In this document: positions 1-7,867 of the stretch, piece after piece
How positions within the stretch are numbered: position 1 is the stretch's first letter
Layout: every line of letters begins with the position of its first letter
Assembly: GCF_009807095.1 (NCBI RefSeq)
Contig: NZ_WUCC01000005.1
Coordinates: 62,001-126,000 of the forward strand
DNA from: Rathayibacter sp. VKM Ac-2754
GTDB lineage: Bacteria > Actinomycetota > Actinomycetes > Actinomycetales > Microbacteriaceae
DNA length: 64,000 bases
Reading direction: 5' to 3'
The notes under the pieces: generated by a model
The model's database searches: none
What the model was told of the DNA's origin: nothing
Seen by the model: only the letters and a program-made list of their open reading frames with translations
Program-made: the position numbers and the translations under genes

Positions 1-2
1 TC

Positions 3-2501
3 GAGGCCGTCACGGTCGCGCTCGAGGCCGCGTCGCGCCTCCGCCCGATCGTGCTGGTCGTCGAGGATCTGCACTGGGTCGACCCGGCGACGATCGGGGT
101 CCTGCGCTTCCTGGTGCGCGTCGCGACCGCCGGGCGGATCCTCGTGGTCCTCACCTTCCGGAGCGATCAGCTGCGCCGCGGCGATCCACTGCGGGCCTGG
201 CTCCCCGAGCTCGAGCGGAGCGACCGGGTGCAGCGGCGCGAGCTCTCGCGGCTCGACCGGCACGATGTCGAGGCCATGGTCGCCTCCCTCCGCGGTGCCG
301 CGGTCGCCCCGCGCGACCTCGCCCTCGTGGTCGAGCGCACCGAGGGGGTGCCGTTCTTCGTCGAGGAGTTCGCGCGCGCCGAGGCGTCGACGGTGCCCGA
401 CTGCTACCCGGAGTCGCTGCGCGACGTCCTCCTCGCCCGCTACGACGGGCTGAGCGAGCCCACGCAGAAGATCCTGCGCACGCTCTCGGCGGGCGGGACC
501 TGCGTCGAGCACGACCTGATCACCGTGGTCCACGGCGACGCCGAGGCCGTCGAGACGGCCGCGCGCGAGGCGATCGCCGGCGGGGTGCTGGTCGTCGACG
601 GCAGCAGCTACAGCTTCCGGCACGCCCTCGTCCGCGACGCCATCCACGACGAGCTGCTGCCCGGCGAGCGGGTCCGCGCGCACACCTGCTACGCCGACGC
701 GCTCGAGGCCAGGGGCCCGGCCGCCGCCTCCGAGATCTCGTACCACTGGATGGCCGCGCACGACTCCGAGCGGGCCTTCGCCGCCTCGCTCCGCGCCATG
801 GCGCACGCCCGCGCCTCCTTCGCCCACGCCCTCGCCGCGCGCATGGGCGAGCGCGCCCTCGAGCTGTGGGAGCAGGTGCCCGCCGACGCGCACGGGCGCG
901 ATCGCGCCGATCTCCTCGGCTCGACCGCCCACCACTTCCGCGACGCGGGCGAGAGCGAGCGGGCGATCGCGCTCGTCGACGAGGCGCTCGCGATCGAGGG
1001 GCTCGACGCGCCGCGCCGCGCGACGCTCCTGCGCGACAAGGCGTCCTACCTCGCGAACCTCGGGCAGGTCGGCTCCGTCGCCCTGCTGCGCGAGGCGCTC
1101 GCGCTCCTCGGCGGTCCCGCGGAGCCGAGCGTGCTGCGCGCCCGCATCCTCGGCGAGCTCGCCGCGCGGCTGATGCTCGAGGCCGATCTCGACGAGGCCG
1201 TCGCCGTCGCCGACCTGGCCGAGGTGGAGGCCGAGTCGGTCGGTTCGCACGGTCGGAGGAGCGTGGCCGTCAACATCCGCGGCACGGCGCTCGTCGAGCT
1301 CGGCCGGGTCGACGAGGGACTCGCTCAGCTCGAGCTCGCGGGTGCTCTCGCGGGCGATGACGACTCCGCCCGCCTGCGCTACTGGCTCAACCTGTCCGAC
1401 GCCCTCTCGCTCGTCGGGCGGTTCCGCGAGGCGGTCGCCGCGGCCGAGGAGGGCGCCGAGCACGCCCGGCGCCACGGGGTCTCGCGCACCCTCGGCGCGA
1501 TGCTGATGGCGAACGCGGCCGACGCCCTCGCCTCGGTCGGAGAGTGGCGGCGCGCCGAGGAGCTCCTCGACCGGGCGCTCGAGCTCGACGCCCCGCTCGG
1601 CTTCGCCGCGCACCTGCAGCGCCGGAAGCTCTGGACCGTGCTCTGGCGCGGAGATCCGCAGGAGGCGGCGACCCTGCTCGCGCGGTGGCGGCAGCCCCTC
1701 AGCCGCCAGCTGCGCACGGAGCGGCACTCGCTCGTCGGCCTCGCGAAGGTGGCCGGCGCGATCGCGCTCGAGACCGGCGACGTCGGAGCCGCGTGGGCCG
1801 AGGTCCGCGACGCGATCGGTCCCGAGCACCGTCCGCTCCCCTCCGCCGATCTCCTCCTGCTCGTGGTCGTGGCCCGCATCGTGGCCACGGCTCGGCGCGA
1901 GGGGCTGGCGCTCCTCGACCGCGAGGGCCGCCCCGTCGACGCGGAGGCGCGAGTGCGCGCGATCCTCGCCACCGCCTCCGCGTGGCCGACCGCGCCCGCG
2001 TTCGTCGCGGTGATCGAGGCCGAGCTCGGCGGCGCCTCCCGGACGGGCGACGACCCCGCGGCGTGGGCTGCCGCCGCCGCGGCCAACGAGGTGCCGACCG
2101 CGCTGGTGCACCTGCTGCCCTACTCGCGGCTCCGCCTCGCCGAGGCCCTCGCCGCGGTCGGGCGGCGCGAGGAGGCGGAGCGGGAGGCGCGTGCGGCCTG
2201 CGCCGTCGCCGAGAACGCGGGGCTCGGGCTCCTCATCGACGCGGTGAGCCGGTTCGAGCGCCGGCTCGGCCGTGGCGAGGTCCCGGGAGCGATCGCTCCG
2301 CACGGCATCTCCCCGCTCACCGACCGCGAGCGCCAGGTGCTCGCGCTGGTGGCGCAGGGGCTCGGCAACCGCGCGATCGCCGACGAGCTCTTCATCAGCG
2401 TGAAGACGGCGAGCGTGCACGTGTCGAACATCCTCCGCAAGCTCGGCGCGGCGACCCGCACCGAGGCGGCCTACCTGGCGCGGGAGTCCGCGGGGAGCTG
2501 A
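3..2501 (+). CDS. LuxR-family (LAL-type) ATPase transcriptional regulator, 5' partial
   Basis: C-terminal part of a large regulator; the frame is open to the window edge, so the true start lies upstream. The first visible residues hold the Walker B region of a STAND/AAA ATPase (LVVEDLHWVDP), followed by the ATPase lid, a long alanine-rich helical stretch that looks like TPR repeats (roughly 230-740), and a C-terminal LuxR helix-turn-helix (LTDRERQVLALVAQGLGNRA, then FISVKTASVHVSNILRKL). The family activates transcription after ligand sensing by the ATPase/TPR part; the Walker A motif is outside the window. The ligand is unknown. It ends with TGA just before a repeat region and faces the doxX-like gene. 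Confidence 0.9.
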   Translation, partial: EAVTVALEAASRLRPIVLVVEDLHWVDPATIGVLRFLVRVATAGRILVVLTFRSDQLRRGDPLRAWLPELERSDRVQRRELSRLDRHDVEAMVASLRGAAVAPRDLALVVERTEGVPFFVEEFARAEASTVPDCYPESLRDVLLARYDGLSEPTQKILRTLSAGGTCVEHDLITVVHGDAEAVETAAREAIAGGVLVVDGSSYSFRHALVRDAIHDELLPGERVRAHTCYADALEARGPAAASEISYHWMAAHDSERAFAASLRAMAHARASFAHALAARMGERALELWEQVPADAHGRDRADLLGSTAHHFRDAGESERAIALVDEALAIEGLDAPRRATLLRDKASYLANLGQVGSVALLREALALLGGPAEPSVLRARILGELAARLMLEADLDEAVAVADLAEVEAESVGSHGRRSVAVNIRGTALVELGRVDEGLAQLELAGALAGDDDSARLRYWLNLSDALSLVGRFREAVAAAEEGAEHARRHGVSRTLGAMLMANAADALASVGEWRRAEELLDRALELDAPLGFAAHLQRRKLWTVLWRGDPQEAATLLARWRQPLSRQLRTERHSLVGLAKVAGAIALETGDVGAAWAEVRDAIGPEHRPLPSADLLLLVVVARIVATARREGLALLDREGRPVDAEARVRAILATASAWPTAPAFVAVIEAELGGASRTGDDPAAWAAAAAANEVPTALVHLLPYSRLRLAEALAAVGRREEAEREARAACAVAENAGLGLLIDAVSRFERRLGRGEVPGAIAPHGISPLTDRERQVLALVAQGLGNRAIADELFISVKTASVHVSNILRKLGAATRTEAAYLARESAGS

Positions 2502-2559
2502 GCGCGGACCTGCGGTGCGCCGCTCCGGCTCGTCGGACCCCTCGGCGCGTCAAACCGGC

Positions 2560-2635
2560 TTCGGCTCGTGGAACACGGTTCGGCTCGTCGAAACCGACGA
2601 TTTTCGCGAGCCGAACCGGTTTTCACGAGCCGGAG
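2560..2635. repeat. 76-bp four-box quasi-palindrome, copy A
   Basis: Two direct boxes TTCGGCTCG (2560, 2579) are followed by two inverted boxes CGAGCCGAA (2607) and CGAGCCGGAG (2626). Box starts fall at positions 1, 20, 48 and 67 of the unit. The same length and spacing recur in four other copies in this window. A degenerate extra forward box (TCCGGCTCG) lies at 2524. It sits between two convergent genes and is probably non-coding. Confidence 0.85.
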
Positions 2636-2663
2636 GTGCCCAGACCAGGCCCGGGAACCCTCG

Positions 2664-2758
2664 CTCGGCTCGTCGAACGAGATTCGGCTCGTCGAATCGG
2701 CCGGATCCTGGGAGCCGAACCGCGTTTCGCGAGCCGAACGTCGTTCTGCGAGCCGGAG
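2664..2758. repeat. 76-bp four-box quasi-palindrome, copy B, with an extra fifth box
   Basis: Boxes start at 2664 (CTCGGCTCG), 2683 (TTCGGCTCG), 2711 (GGAGCCGAA) and 2730 (CGAGCCGAA), the same 1-20-48-67 spacing as copy A. A further inverted box CGAGCCGGAG follows at 2749-2758. It is more degenerate than the copies near 29.8 kb. The stretch 2502-2775 holds nothing else that I can recognise. Confidence 0.75.
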
Positions 2759-2775
2759 GCGCCCGGATCGGGCGC

Positions 2776-3225
2776 TCAGCCCCGGGCTCGGCGCCGCCGC
2801 TCCCGCCAGGCCGAGAACGCGCCCGTCGACCAGAGCGCCCACACCACGAGCAGCGGCTGGAAGACCAGCCGGATCGCGCGCGCCGCGTCCGTCTCGAGAC
2901 CGAAGGCCGGCGTGCGCGTCACCAGCTGCGAGATGTTCCCCGGGAACACCGCGACGAAGAACGCGGCGACCACGACTCCGACGACCACCCGCCACCGCGC
3001 CAGGAGCACGAGCGAGAGCCCGAGCGCGATCTCGACCACCCCCGACGCGACGACCACGAAGTCGGGATCGAGCGGCAGCCACGGCGGCACCTGCGCCTGG
3101 AAGGACTGCCGGGCGAAGCTCAGGTGACCGACGCCGGCCGTCACGAGGACGACACCCAGGAGGATCCGGGCGATCGTGCGCGGGACGGAGCGGCGTCCGC
3201 CGGCGCGGGAGGTGCGGTCGGTCAT
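2776..3225 (-). CDS. DoxX-like small membrane protein
   Basis: 149 aa with four predicted membrane segments (about 17-36, 58-77, 80-98 and 120-140), a basic N-terminus (TDRTSRAGGRRS) and an Arg-rich C-terminus, which is the topology of DoxX/SURF4-like proteins. Family members are small quinone- or thiosulfate-related membrane proteins of mostly unknown role, so no substrate can be assigned. The conserved-looking stretch GVGHLSFARQSFQAQVPPWL in the first loop fits the actinobacterial DoxX-like group. It is a single gene converging on the LuxR regulator, with the repeat region between the two stops. Confidence 0.75.
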   Translation of the reverse strand: MTDRTSRAGGRRSVPRTIARILLGVVLVTAGVGHLSFARQSFQAQVPPWLPLDPDFVVVASGVVEIALGLSLVLLARWRVVVGVVVAAFFVAVFPGNISQLVTRTPAFGLETDAARAIRLVFQPLLVVWALWSTGAFSAWRERRRRARG

Positions 3226-3341
3226 CGCTCCAGTCTGCGCTCGCGGCGCGCTCCCGACGGCCCGCTCGCGCCCGGACGCGCTGTGCGGCGCTGCCCCGTA
3301 TCCTCGATACCGCCCCGTCCGCAGACCGCGAATCGAGACCC

Positions 3342-4094
3342 ATGACCACCCTGCCCCGCCTGATGGCCTTCGACCTCGACGACACCCTCGCCGCCTCGAA
3401 GTCCCCGATCGACCCCGAGATGGCCGACCTCTTCGTGCGGCTGCTCCGGGCCACCGAGGTCTGCATCATCTCCGGCGGGCAGATCGCGCAGTTCCGGATG
3501 CAGGTCCTCGACCGCCTCGGCGACGCCGACCCCGCGGTCCTCGCCAGGCTCCACCTGATGCCGACCTGCGGCACCCAGTACTACCGCTACGACAACGGCG
3601 AGTGGAAGCAGATCTACGCCGAGAACCTCACCGACGACGAGAAGGCCCGCGCGCTCGCGGCCGTCGAGGAGAAGGCGAAGGAGCTCGGCTACTGGGAGTC
3701 CGAGACCTGGGGCCCGATCCTCGAGGACCGCGACTCCCAGATCACCTTCTCGGCGCTCGGCCAGGCCGCGCCCGTGCCCGTCAAGCAGGCGTGGGACCCG
3801 GACGGCGTCAAGAAGAACACCCTGCGCGAGGCCGTCCAGGCCGTGCTGCCCGACCTCGAGGTGCGCTCCGGCGGCTCCACCTCGGTCGACATCACCCGCA
3901 AGGGCATCGACAAGGCCTACGGGATGAACAAGCTGACCGAGCTCACCGGCATCCCCCTCGACGAGATGATCTTCGTCGGCGACCGCCTCGACCCCGACGG
4001 CAACGACTACCCCGTCAAGGCGATGGGCGTCGAGTGCTTCGCGGTCGAGGGCTGGCACGACACCGCCGCCTACCTCCGCTCCTACGGCATCTGA
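3342..4094 (+). CDS. HAD-IIB hydrolase, eukaryotic-type phosphomannomutase-like
   Basis: 250 aa. It has the HAD motif I DLDDTL near residue 9, an ISGG motif II region, the cap segment with ITFSALGQ, a GGSTSVDITRKGIDK segment and motif IV GDRLDPDGNDYPV. These resemble the alpha-phosphomannomutase (PMM1/PMM2) branch of HAD-IIB enzymes, which isomerise mannose-6-phosphate and mannose-1-phosphate, although a plain sugar phosphatase is also possible. The ATG at 3342 was chosen because motif I should lie at the extreme N-terminus; the longer upstream frame is Arg-rich shadow. A long perfect hairpin lies downstream. Confidence 0.85.
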   Translation: MTTLPRLMAFDLDDTLAASKSPIDPEMADLFVRLLRATEVCIISGGQIAQFRMQVLDRLGDADPAVLARLHLMPTCGTQYYRYDNGEWKQIYAENLTDDEKARALAAVEEKAKELGYWESETWGPILEDRDSQITFSALGQAAPVPVKQAWDPDGVKKNTLREAVQAVLPDLEVRSGGSTSVDITRKGIDKAYGMNKLTELTGIPLDEMIFVGDRLDPDGNDYPVKAMGVECFAVEGWHDTAAYLRSYGI

Positions 4095-4104
4095 CCCGCC
4101 GAGA

Positions 4105-4142
4105 CGGTCGAGACCGCCCGCTCCGGCAGGCCGTCTCGACCG
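4105..4142 (+). terminator. Hairpin after the PMM-like HAD gene
   Basis: Perfect 10-bp inverted repeat CGGTCGAGAC / GTCTCGACCG with an 18-nt GC-rich loop, starting 10 nt after the stop codon. There is no U-tract, as is common in high-GC actinobacteria. It probably ends the HAD transcript before the copper-protein gene. Confidence 0.6.
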
Positions 4143-4263
4143 TTCCGCGTATCAGGGCCACGACGCAGGTGACTGCGGGCGGGCACCGCTCTAGCATCGG
4201 AGGCATCCACCCGCGGATGCCCACGCGACGTCCGCTCCACCTCGAGCACGACGGAGAAGCGAC

Positions 4264-4671
4264 ATGGGCACGATGGACGACATGATGAAGACGATGCCGA
4301 TGACGGGCAGCGCGACGATGGACATGACGGCGATGCAGGCCTGCATCGACGCGTGCTCGGCCTGCATGCAGGCGTGCACGATGTGCTCCGACGCGATGGC
4401 CGGCATGGAGGGCATGGGCCGCTGCGCCTCGATGTGCGCGAGCTGCGCCGACATGTGCACCACCATGATGCGGATGATGATGCGTCCGATGAGCATGGAC
4501 GCGATGACGATGCGCCCGATGCTCGAGGCGTGCATCGCGATGTGCCGTGCCTGCATGGAGGAGTGCGCGAGTCACGCCGAGATGAGCGAGACCTGCCGCC
4601 TCAGTGCGATGGCCTGCGAGGACTGCATGAAGGCCTGCGAGGCGATGCTCGCCTCGATGGCCAGCGCCTGA
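4264..4671 (+). CDS. Met/Cys-rich four-helix bundle copper-binding protein (Csp-like)
   Basis: 135 aa with 17 Cys and about 33 Met, so well over a third of the residues can ligate copper. Cysteines fall in CxxxC/CxxC helical spacing (CIDACSACMQACTMC, CASMCASCADMC, CIAMCRACMEEC, CEDCMKAC), as in DUF326/Csp copper-storage four-helix bundles, where Cys line the inside of the bundle and bind many Cu(I) ions. No signal peptide is visible, so it is likely cytosolic (Csp3-like). The Met-rich N-terminus (1-24) and Met cluster in the middle (MMRMMMRPMSM) are unusual. Preceded by GGAGAAGCGAC at a normal SD distance. Confidence 0.9.
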   Translation: MGTMDDMMKTMPMTGSATMDMTAMQACIDACSACMQACTMCSDAMAGMEGMGRCASMCASCADMCTTMMRMMMRPMSMDAMTMRPMLEACIAMCRACMEECASHAEMSETCRLSAMACEDCMKACEAMLASMASA

Positions 4672-4685
4672 TCAGCACCTGACTC

Positions 4686-5006
4686 TCAGCGCGCGACGCT
4701 GATCAGCCGATCTCCTGCCGCGAGCACTCCGTAGCGCTCGTGCAGCGAGACCGGTGCGCCCGCGGCGAGCGCCGCCTCCGCGTGGTGCCAGACCCGGATC
4801 GTCGCGCCCGACTCCCAGGCGACGAGGTCGATCCAGCCGTCCTCGTCGACGGAGGCGACCAGCGCGTCCGTCCAGCCGCTCGGAGTCGCGCGCGCCAGCC
4901 GGAGCTGCAGCGCGCCGAGTCCGTGGCCGGCGCGGTCGTGCACGCACATCCCGCCGCGCTCGCAGGCGGTCTCGACCGTGGTCTGCAGGCGGGTGGGGGT
5001 GGACAT
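4686..5006 (-). CDS. Hypothetical protein, 106 aa
   Basis: Small soluble protein of unknown function. It contains two Cys near the N-terminus (ACERGGMCVHD) and an otherwise beta-rich sequence (WIDLVAWESGATIRVWHH; VSLHERYGVLAAGDRLISVA) that suggests a small beta-barrel, perhaps SH3- or PRC-like. It converges on the copper-protein gene with a gap of only 14 nt. I do not recognise a family; the ATG start and actinobacterial codon use make it likely real. Confidence 0.65.
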   Translation of the reverse strand: MSTPTRLQTTVETACERGGMCVHDRAGHGLGALQLRLARATPSGWTDALVASVDEDGWIDLVAWESGATIRVWHHAEAALAAGAPVSLHERYGVLAAGDRLISVAR

Positions 5007-5098
5007 CGCGGGACCTCTCGTCGGGGGTGTTCGTCGCAGCCACGCTAGGCGCGCGCCTCCGCGGGTGCACCTGCACCCGTCACACGCCGCAATACGCC

Positions 5099-5476
5099 TC
5101 AGCCGTCGTCGTCGAGCGAGCCGCTCGCCGTCCCGTCGAGGGTCAGGCGGAGGCGCTTCGGCAGCTTCGCGACGATGATGGCGTGCGATTCGGTCACCAG
5201 CTCGAGGAGCAGGCCCTCGTCGACCCGCCCGCCGCAGTCCACGGTCACCCAGTGCCGCTTGTCGAGGTGGTACCCGGGCTCGACCCCGTCGACCCCCGCC
5301 ACCAGGTGCACCACGTTCTCGGGCAGCGCCTTCACGCTCACGACGGGCCGGCCGAAGCGCTCCGACTGGAGCGCGAACACCTTGCCGCCGACCTTCCAGA
5401 CCAGGATCTCCGGACCGAAGGGATGGCTCGCCTCGGCACCGGGCAGCTCGTTCAGGAGGGTCTCCAGAGGGTCCAT
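5099..5476 (-). CDS. MmcQ/YjbR family protein
   Basis: 125 aa, the normal length for the MmcQ/YjbR fold (a CyaY-like double-wing DNA-binding family of uncertain function). Family features visible are the N-terminal PGAEASHPFGPEILVWKVGGK segment (given here in part), the YHLDKRHWVTVD core and the C-terminal VTESHAIIVAKLPKR helix. Acts in the cytosol; DNA binding is known only for some relatives. It is divergent from the MFS gene at 5591, so the 114-nt gap probably holds both promoters. Confidence 0.85.
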   Translation of the reverse strand: MDPLETLLNELPGAEASHPFGPEILVWKVGGKVFALQSERFGRPVVSVKALPENVVHLVAGVDGVEPGYHLDKRHWVTVDCGGRVDEGLLLELVTESHAIIVAKLPKRLRLTLDGTASGSLDDDG

Positions 5477-5590
5477 CGCCCCATTCTGCTGGCCGCGGCC
5501 GATTCCGGAGCGGTCGGTAGACTCGTCGGGTCGTCCGAGCAGCCAGTGGAGCGTCCTCCGCTTTCGGCCGGCCAGGAATCGGACCCGACG

Positions 5591-6850
5591 ATGTCAGACC
5601 CCCAGGCTCCTCCGCGCTCGGCGCTCCCGCCCTCTGCTCTGCGTCGGGCGACCGGTCGCTACGCGCAGGCGTTCGCGATCCCCGGCTCGCTCGCGTTCTC
5701 CTCCTCCGGCTGGATCGGCCGGTTCCCCAAGGGCAGCCTCGCGATCGGCGTGCTGGTCATGGTGACGAACGTCTCGGGCAGCTACGCCCTGGGCGGCGCC
5801 GTCTCGGGCACGCTCACCCTCTCGCTCGCGGCGGCCGGCCCGCTCTGGTCGAGGGTGATGGACCGCTGGGGCCAGCGCCGTGCGCTCGCCCTGTCGCTCC
5901 CGCTGCTGGTCGCCGCCTCCCTCGGACTCGTCGCCGCCGTCCTGCTCGGCGCGCCGGTCTGGACCTGGTTCGCGCTCGCCGTCGTCGCCGGCGTCTCGGT
6001 CATCGACATCGGCTCCGCCGTCCGCTCGCGCTGGAGCGCCGCGACCTCCGACCCGGGCCTTCGCCACACGGCCTACTCGGTCGAGTCCGTCGCCGACGAG
6101 GCGGCCTTCGTCGTCGCGCCGCCGGTCGTGACCCTGCTCGCCACCCTGGTGCACCCGGCCGCCGGAGTCGTCGTCGGCCTCGGCATCGGGGTCGTCGGAG
6201 GCGTCGCGCTGCTCGCGCAGGTCGGCACGCAGCCGCCGCTCGCGACCGCGCCGGCCGATCGCACGCGGGAACGGGTCCGCCTCCCCCTCGCGCTGGCCGG
6301 CATCGTCGCGGTGTTCGCCGCGATCGGCGGCGTGTTCGGCTCGTTCAACGTCGCCGCGATCGCGACGGCGGAGGCGGCGGGCGCCGAGGCCGCGTCGGGC
6401 CTCCTCCTGTCGGCCTACAGCATCGGCAGTGTGCTGACCGGTGTCGTCGTCGGAGCCGCGCACCTGCCCGGCACCCCGCGCTCCCGCTTCGTCGTCGCGG
6501 GCCTCGTCTTCGGAGTCGTCGTCCCCGTCCTGCTGCTGGCCGGCTCGCTGCCCGTCCTCGCCGCCCTGGCCTTCGTCGCGGGCCTCGCGACGTCGCCGCT
6601 CCTCATCACCGGTTCGAGCCTCGTCGAGACGATCTCGCCGCGCCGCCGCCTGACCGAGGCTCTCGCCTGGCCCCCCACCGGCCTCGCCCTGGGCGTCACC
6701 GCCGGCTCCGCCCTGAGCGGCCTCGCCGTCGAGTCCGCCGGCCCCCAGTCCGGCTTCACCGTCACCGCCTCCGCCGCCGCCCTCGGCGCCCTCCTGGCCC
6801 TCGCCACCGCCCTCGCCCTGCGCGCTAGCCCCCTCTCCACCGCACGCTGA
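5591..6850 (+). CDS. MFS transporter
   Basis: 419 aa with about 12 hydrophobic segments. It has an N-terminal half with RFPKGSLAIGVLVMVT and the loop MDRWGQRRAL that corresponds to MFS motif A between TM2 and TM3. The C-terminal half is extremely Ala/Leu/Gly-rich. Substrate unknown; the similarity is to sugar/drug efflux-type MFS proteins. The ATG at 5591 is the first in-frame Met before the transporter begins. An inverted repeat and a hairpin array follow the stop. Confidence 0.85.
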   Translation: MSDPQAPPRSALPPSALRRATGRYAQAFAIPGSLAFSSSGWIGRFPKGSLAIGVLVMVTNVSGSYALGGAVSGTLTLSLAAAGPLWSRVMDRWGQRRALALSLPLLVAASLGLVAAVLLGAPVWTWFALAVVAGVSVIDIGSAVRSRWSAATSDPGLRHTAYSVESVADEAAFVVAPPVVTLLATLVHPAAGVVVGLGIGVVGGVALLAQVGTQPPLATAPADRTRERVRLPLALAGIVAVFAAIGGVFGSFNVAAIATAEAAGAEAASGLLLSAYSIGSVLTGVVVGAAHLPGTPRSRFVVAGLVFGVVVPVLLLAGSLPVLAALAFVAGLATSPLLITGSSLVETISPRRRLTEALAWPPTGLALGVTAGSALSGLAVESAGPQSGFTVTASAAALGALLALATALALRASPLSTAR

Positions 6851-6871
6851 CCCCCTCCGCCCGCACAACAA

Positions 6872-6923
6872 AGGCTGAGCCGCCCGATCCCCCCGATTCC
6901 CGGAGGTTCCGCCGCCTCAGCCT
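6872..6923 (+). terminator. Inverted repeat after the MFS gene
   Basis: 8-bp arms AGGCTGAG (6872-6879) and CTCAGCCT (6916-6923) enclose a C-rich loop and lie 21 nt after the MFS stop. It could serve as a terminator, although the loop is long (36 nt). Confidence 0.4.
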
Positions 6924-6972
6924 CGGTCGTGCGGCCAGAACCCGCCCGACGCCGACGCCGCACCCCACACCC

Positions 6973-7181
6973 GCTCGCGCCGAAGGCGCGGCCCTCCGAC
7001 ACCAGCTCGCGCCGAAGGCGCGGCCCTCTGACGCTTGCTCGCGCCCAAGGCGCGGCCCCCTGGCACCTGCTCGCGCTGAAAGCGCGGCTCGCTCACACCT
7101 GCTCGCGCTGAAAGCGCGGCCCTCTGACACCTGCTCGCGCTGAAAGCGCGGCTGCTGACCGCTCGTGCCGAAGGCACGGCC
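6973..7181. repeat. Seven-unit 32-bp tandem hairpin array with covarying stems
   Basis: Units start at 6973, 7005, 7037, 7069, 7101, 7133 and 7161; the period is exactly 32 bp except the last step (28). Each unit carries a 6-bp stem with a three-base loop. Units 1-3 have CGCGCC/GGCGCG, units 4-6 CGCGCT/AGCGCG, unit 7 CGTGCC/GGCACG; the loop is GAA (CAA in unit 3). Both stem changes are compensatory. The linkers resemble CCCTCTGACACCT. It lies in the 3'-3' gap between MFS and the DUF3151 gene. Apart from this array, the inverted repeat before it and the palindrome after it, the 450-nt gap 6851-7300 shows nothing. Confidence 0.9.
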
Positions 7182-7201
7182 CCCCTCACCCCTGCAGGAG
7201 T

Positions 7202-7309
7202 GCTGATTAGCCTCCGGTTGCGGTGATCGCAAGGCGGAGGAGGAAGTCGTAGCGGAGCTACGACGCCCGACGACAACGCCGCGAGCGCCGTGACCGGAGG
7301 CTAATCAGC
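7202..7309. repeat. 108-bp palindromic element overlapping the DUF3151 stop codon
   Basis: Outer arms GCTGATTAGCCTCCGGT (7202-7218) and its exact complement (7293-7309), with an internal perfect hairpin GTCGTAGC-GGA-GCTACGAC (7246-7264). The right arm supplies the last two codons and the TAG stop of the DUF3151 gene. I recall similar GCTGATTAGCCTCCGG elements in other Microbacteriaceae genomes, but cannot check this here. It may act as a bidirectional terminator. Confidence 0.8.
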
Positions 7310-7780
7310 CCCGAGGATGACTATGGCGGCGGTGGGGGGAAGCGCATCCTCGTGGTACCGCTCGATCTCGGGGATCGCGCGGGGGTCGGCCTGGTCGAGG
7401 AAGCCGGTGAGGCGGTCGACCTCGTCGGTCTCGCCGATCGATTCGGCGGCACGGCGGAGGGCGTAGAGGGCGAGGAGGAATCCGCGGTTGGGTCCGTGGC
7501 GCCAGGGGATCGGGCCCTGGCCCCGCCAGCCGGCGGTGCGGAGCAGGTCGAGGCCGCGGTGGTAGCCGACGCGCGCGTAGGCGTAGGACGGCAGCGCGGC
7601 GTCGATGCCCCAGACGCTGTCGGCGAGCAGTGCCCAGGCGAGGGGGGAGCGCGGGTGGGCCGCGGCGAGCGCGGCGAACTCGACGGCTCCGGGGCTCGCG
7701 TGCTTGGCGAGCGCCGCGGTCACCGCGGGCTCGTCCGGGAGGAGGGTCGGTTCGGGGCCCAGCAGGTTCTCGCCACTCAT
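7301..7780 (-). CDS. DUF3151 domain-containing protein
   Basis: 159 aa, the usual length of this actinobacterial family. Typical features are the start LLGPEPTLLP, the central YAYARVGYHRGLDLLR stretch, then GPIPWRHGPNRGFLLAL and an acidic C-terminal half. The family is widely conserved in Actinobacteria but has no established function. The last codons (Ala-Asp-stop) lie inside the right arm of a large palindrome, so the present C-terminus may have been set by insertion of that element. Divergent from the HAD-IIA gene at 7868. Confidence 0.85.
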   Translation of the reverse strand: MSGENLLGPEPTLLPDEPAVTAALAKHASPGAVEFAALAAAHPRSPLAWALLADSVWGIDAALPSYAYARVGYHRGLDLLRTAGWRGQGPIPWRHGPNRGFLLALYALRRAAESIGETDEVDRLTGFLDQADPRAIPEIERYHEDALPPTAAIVILGAD

Positions 7781-7867
7781 GCCCCCAGGCTATCCCGCTC
7801 CTCCTGTGCCGTCCCGGGGAGCCGCCGGGAGGGGTCGAGGTGAGCGGGCGCGGATAGCATCGATCCC

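Noticed and set aside
4015-4575. Minus-strand frame with very many His residues
   Set aside because: It is the shadow of the Met-rich plus-strand copper-protein gene: ATG codons read as CAT (His) on the other strand.
6973-7181. CRISPR-like array
   Set aside because: The intervals between the conserved 21-bp cores are only about 11 bp and are similar to each other, the repeats vary between units, and no cas gene is present.
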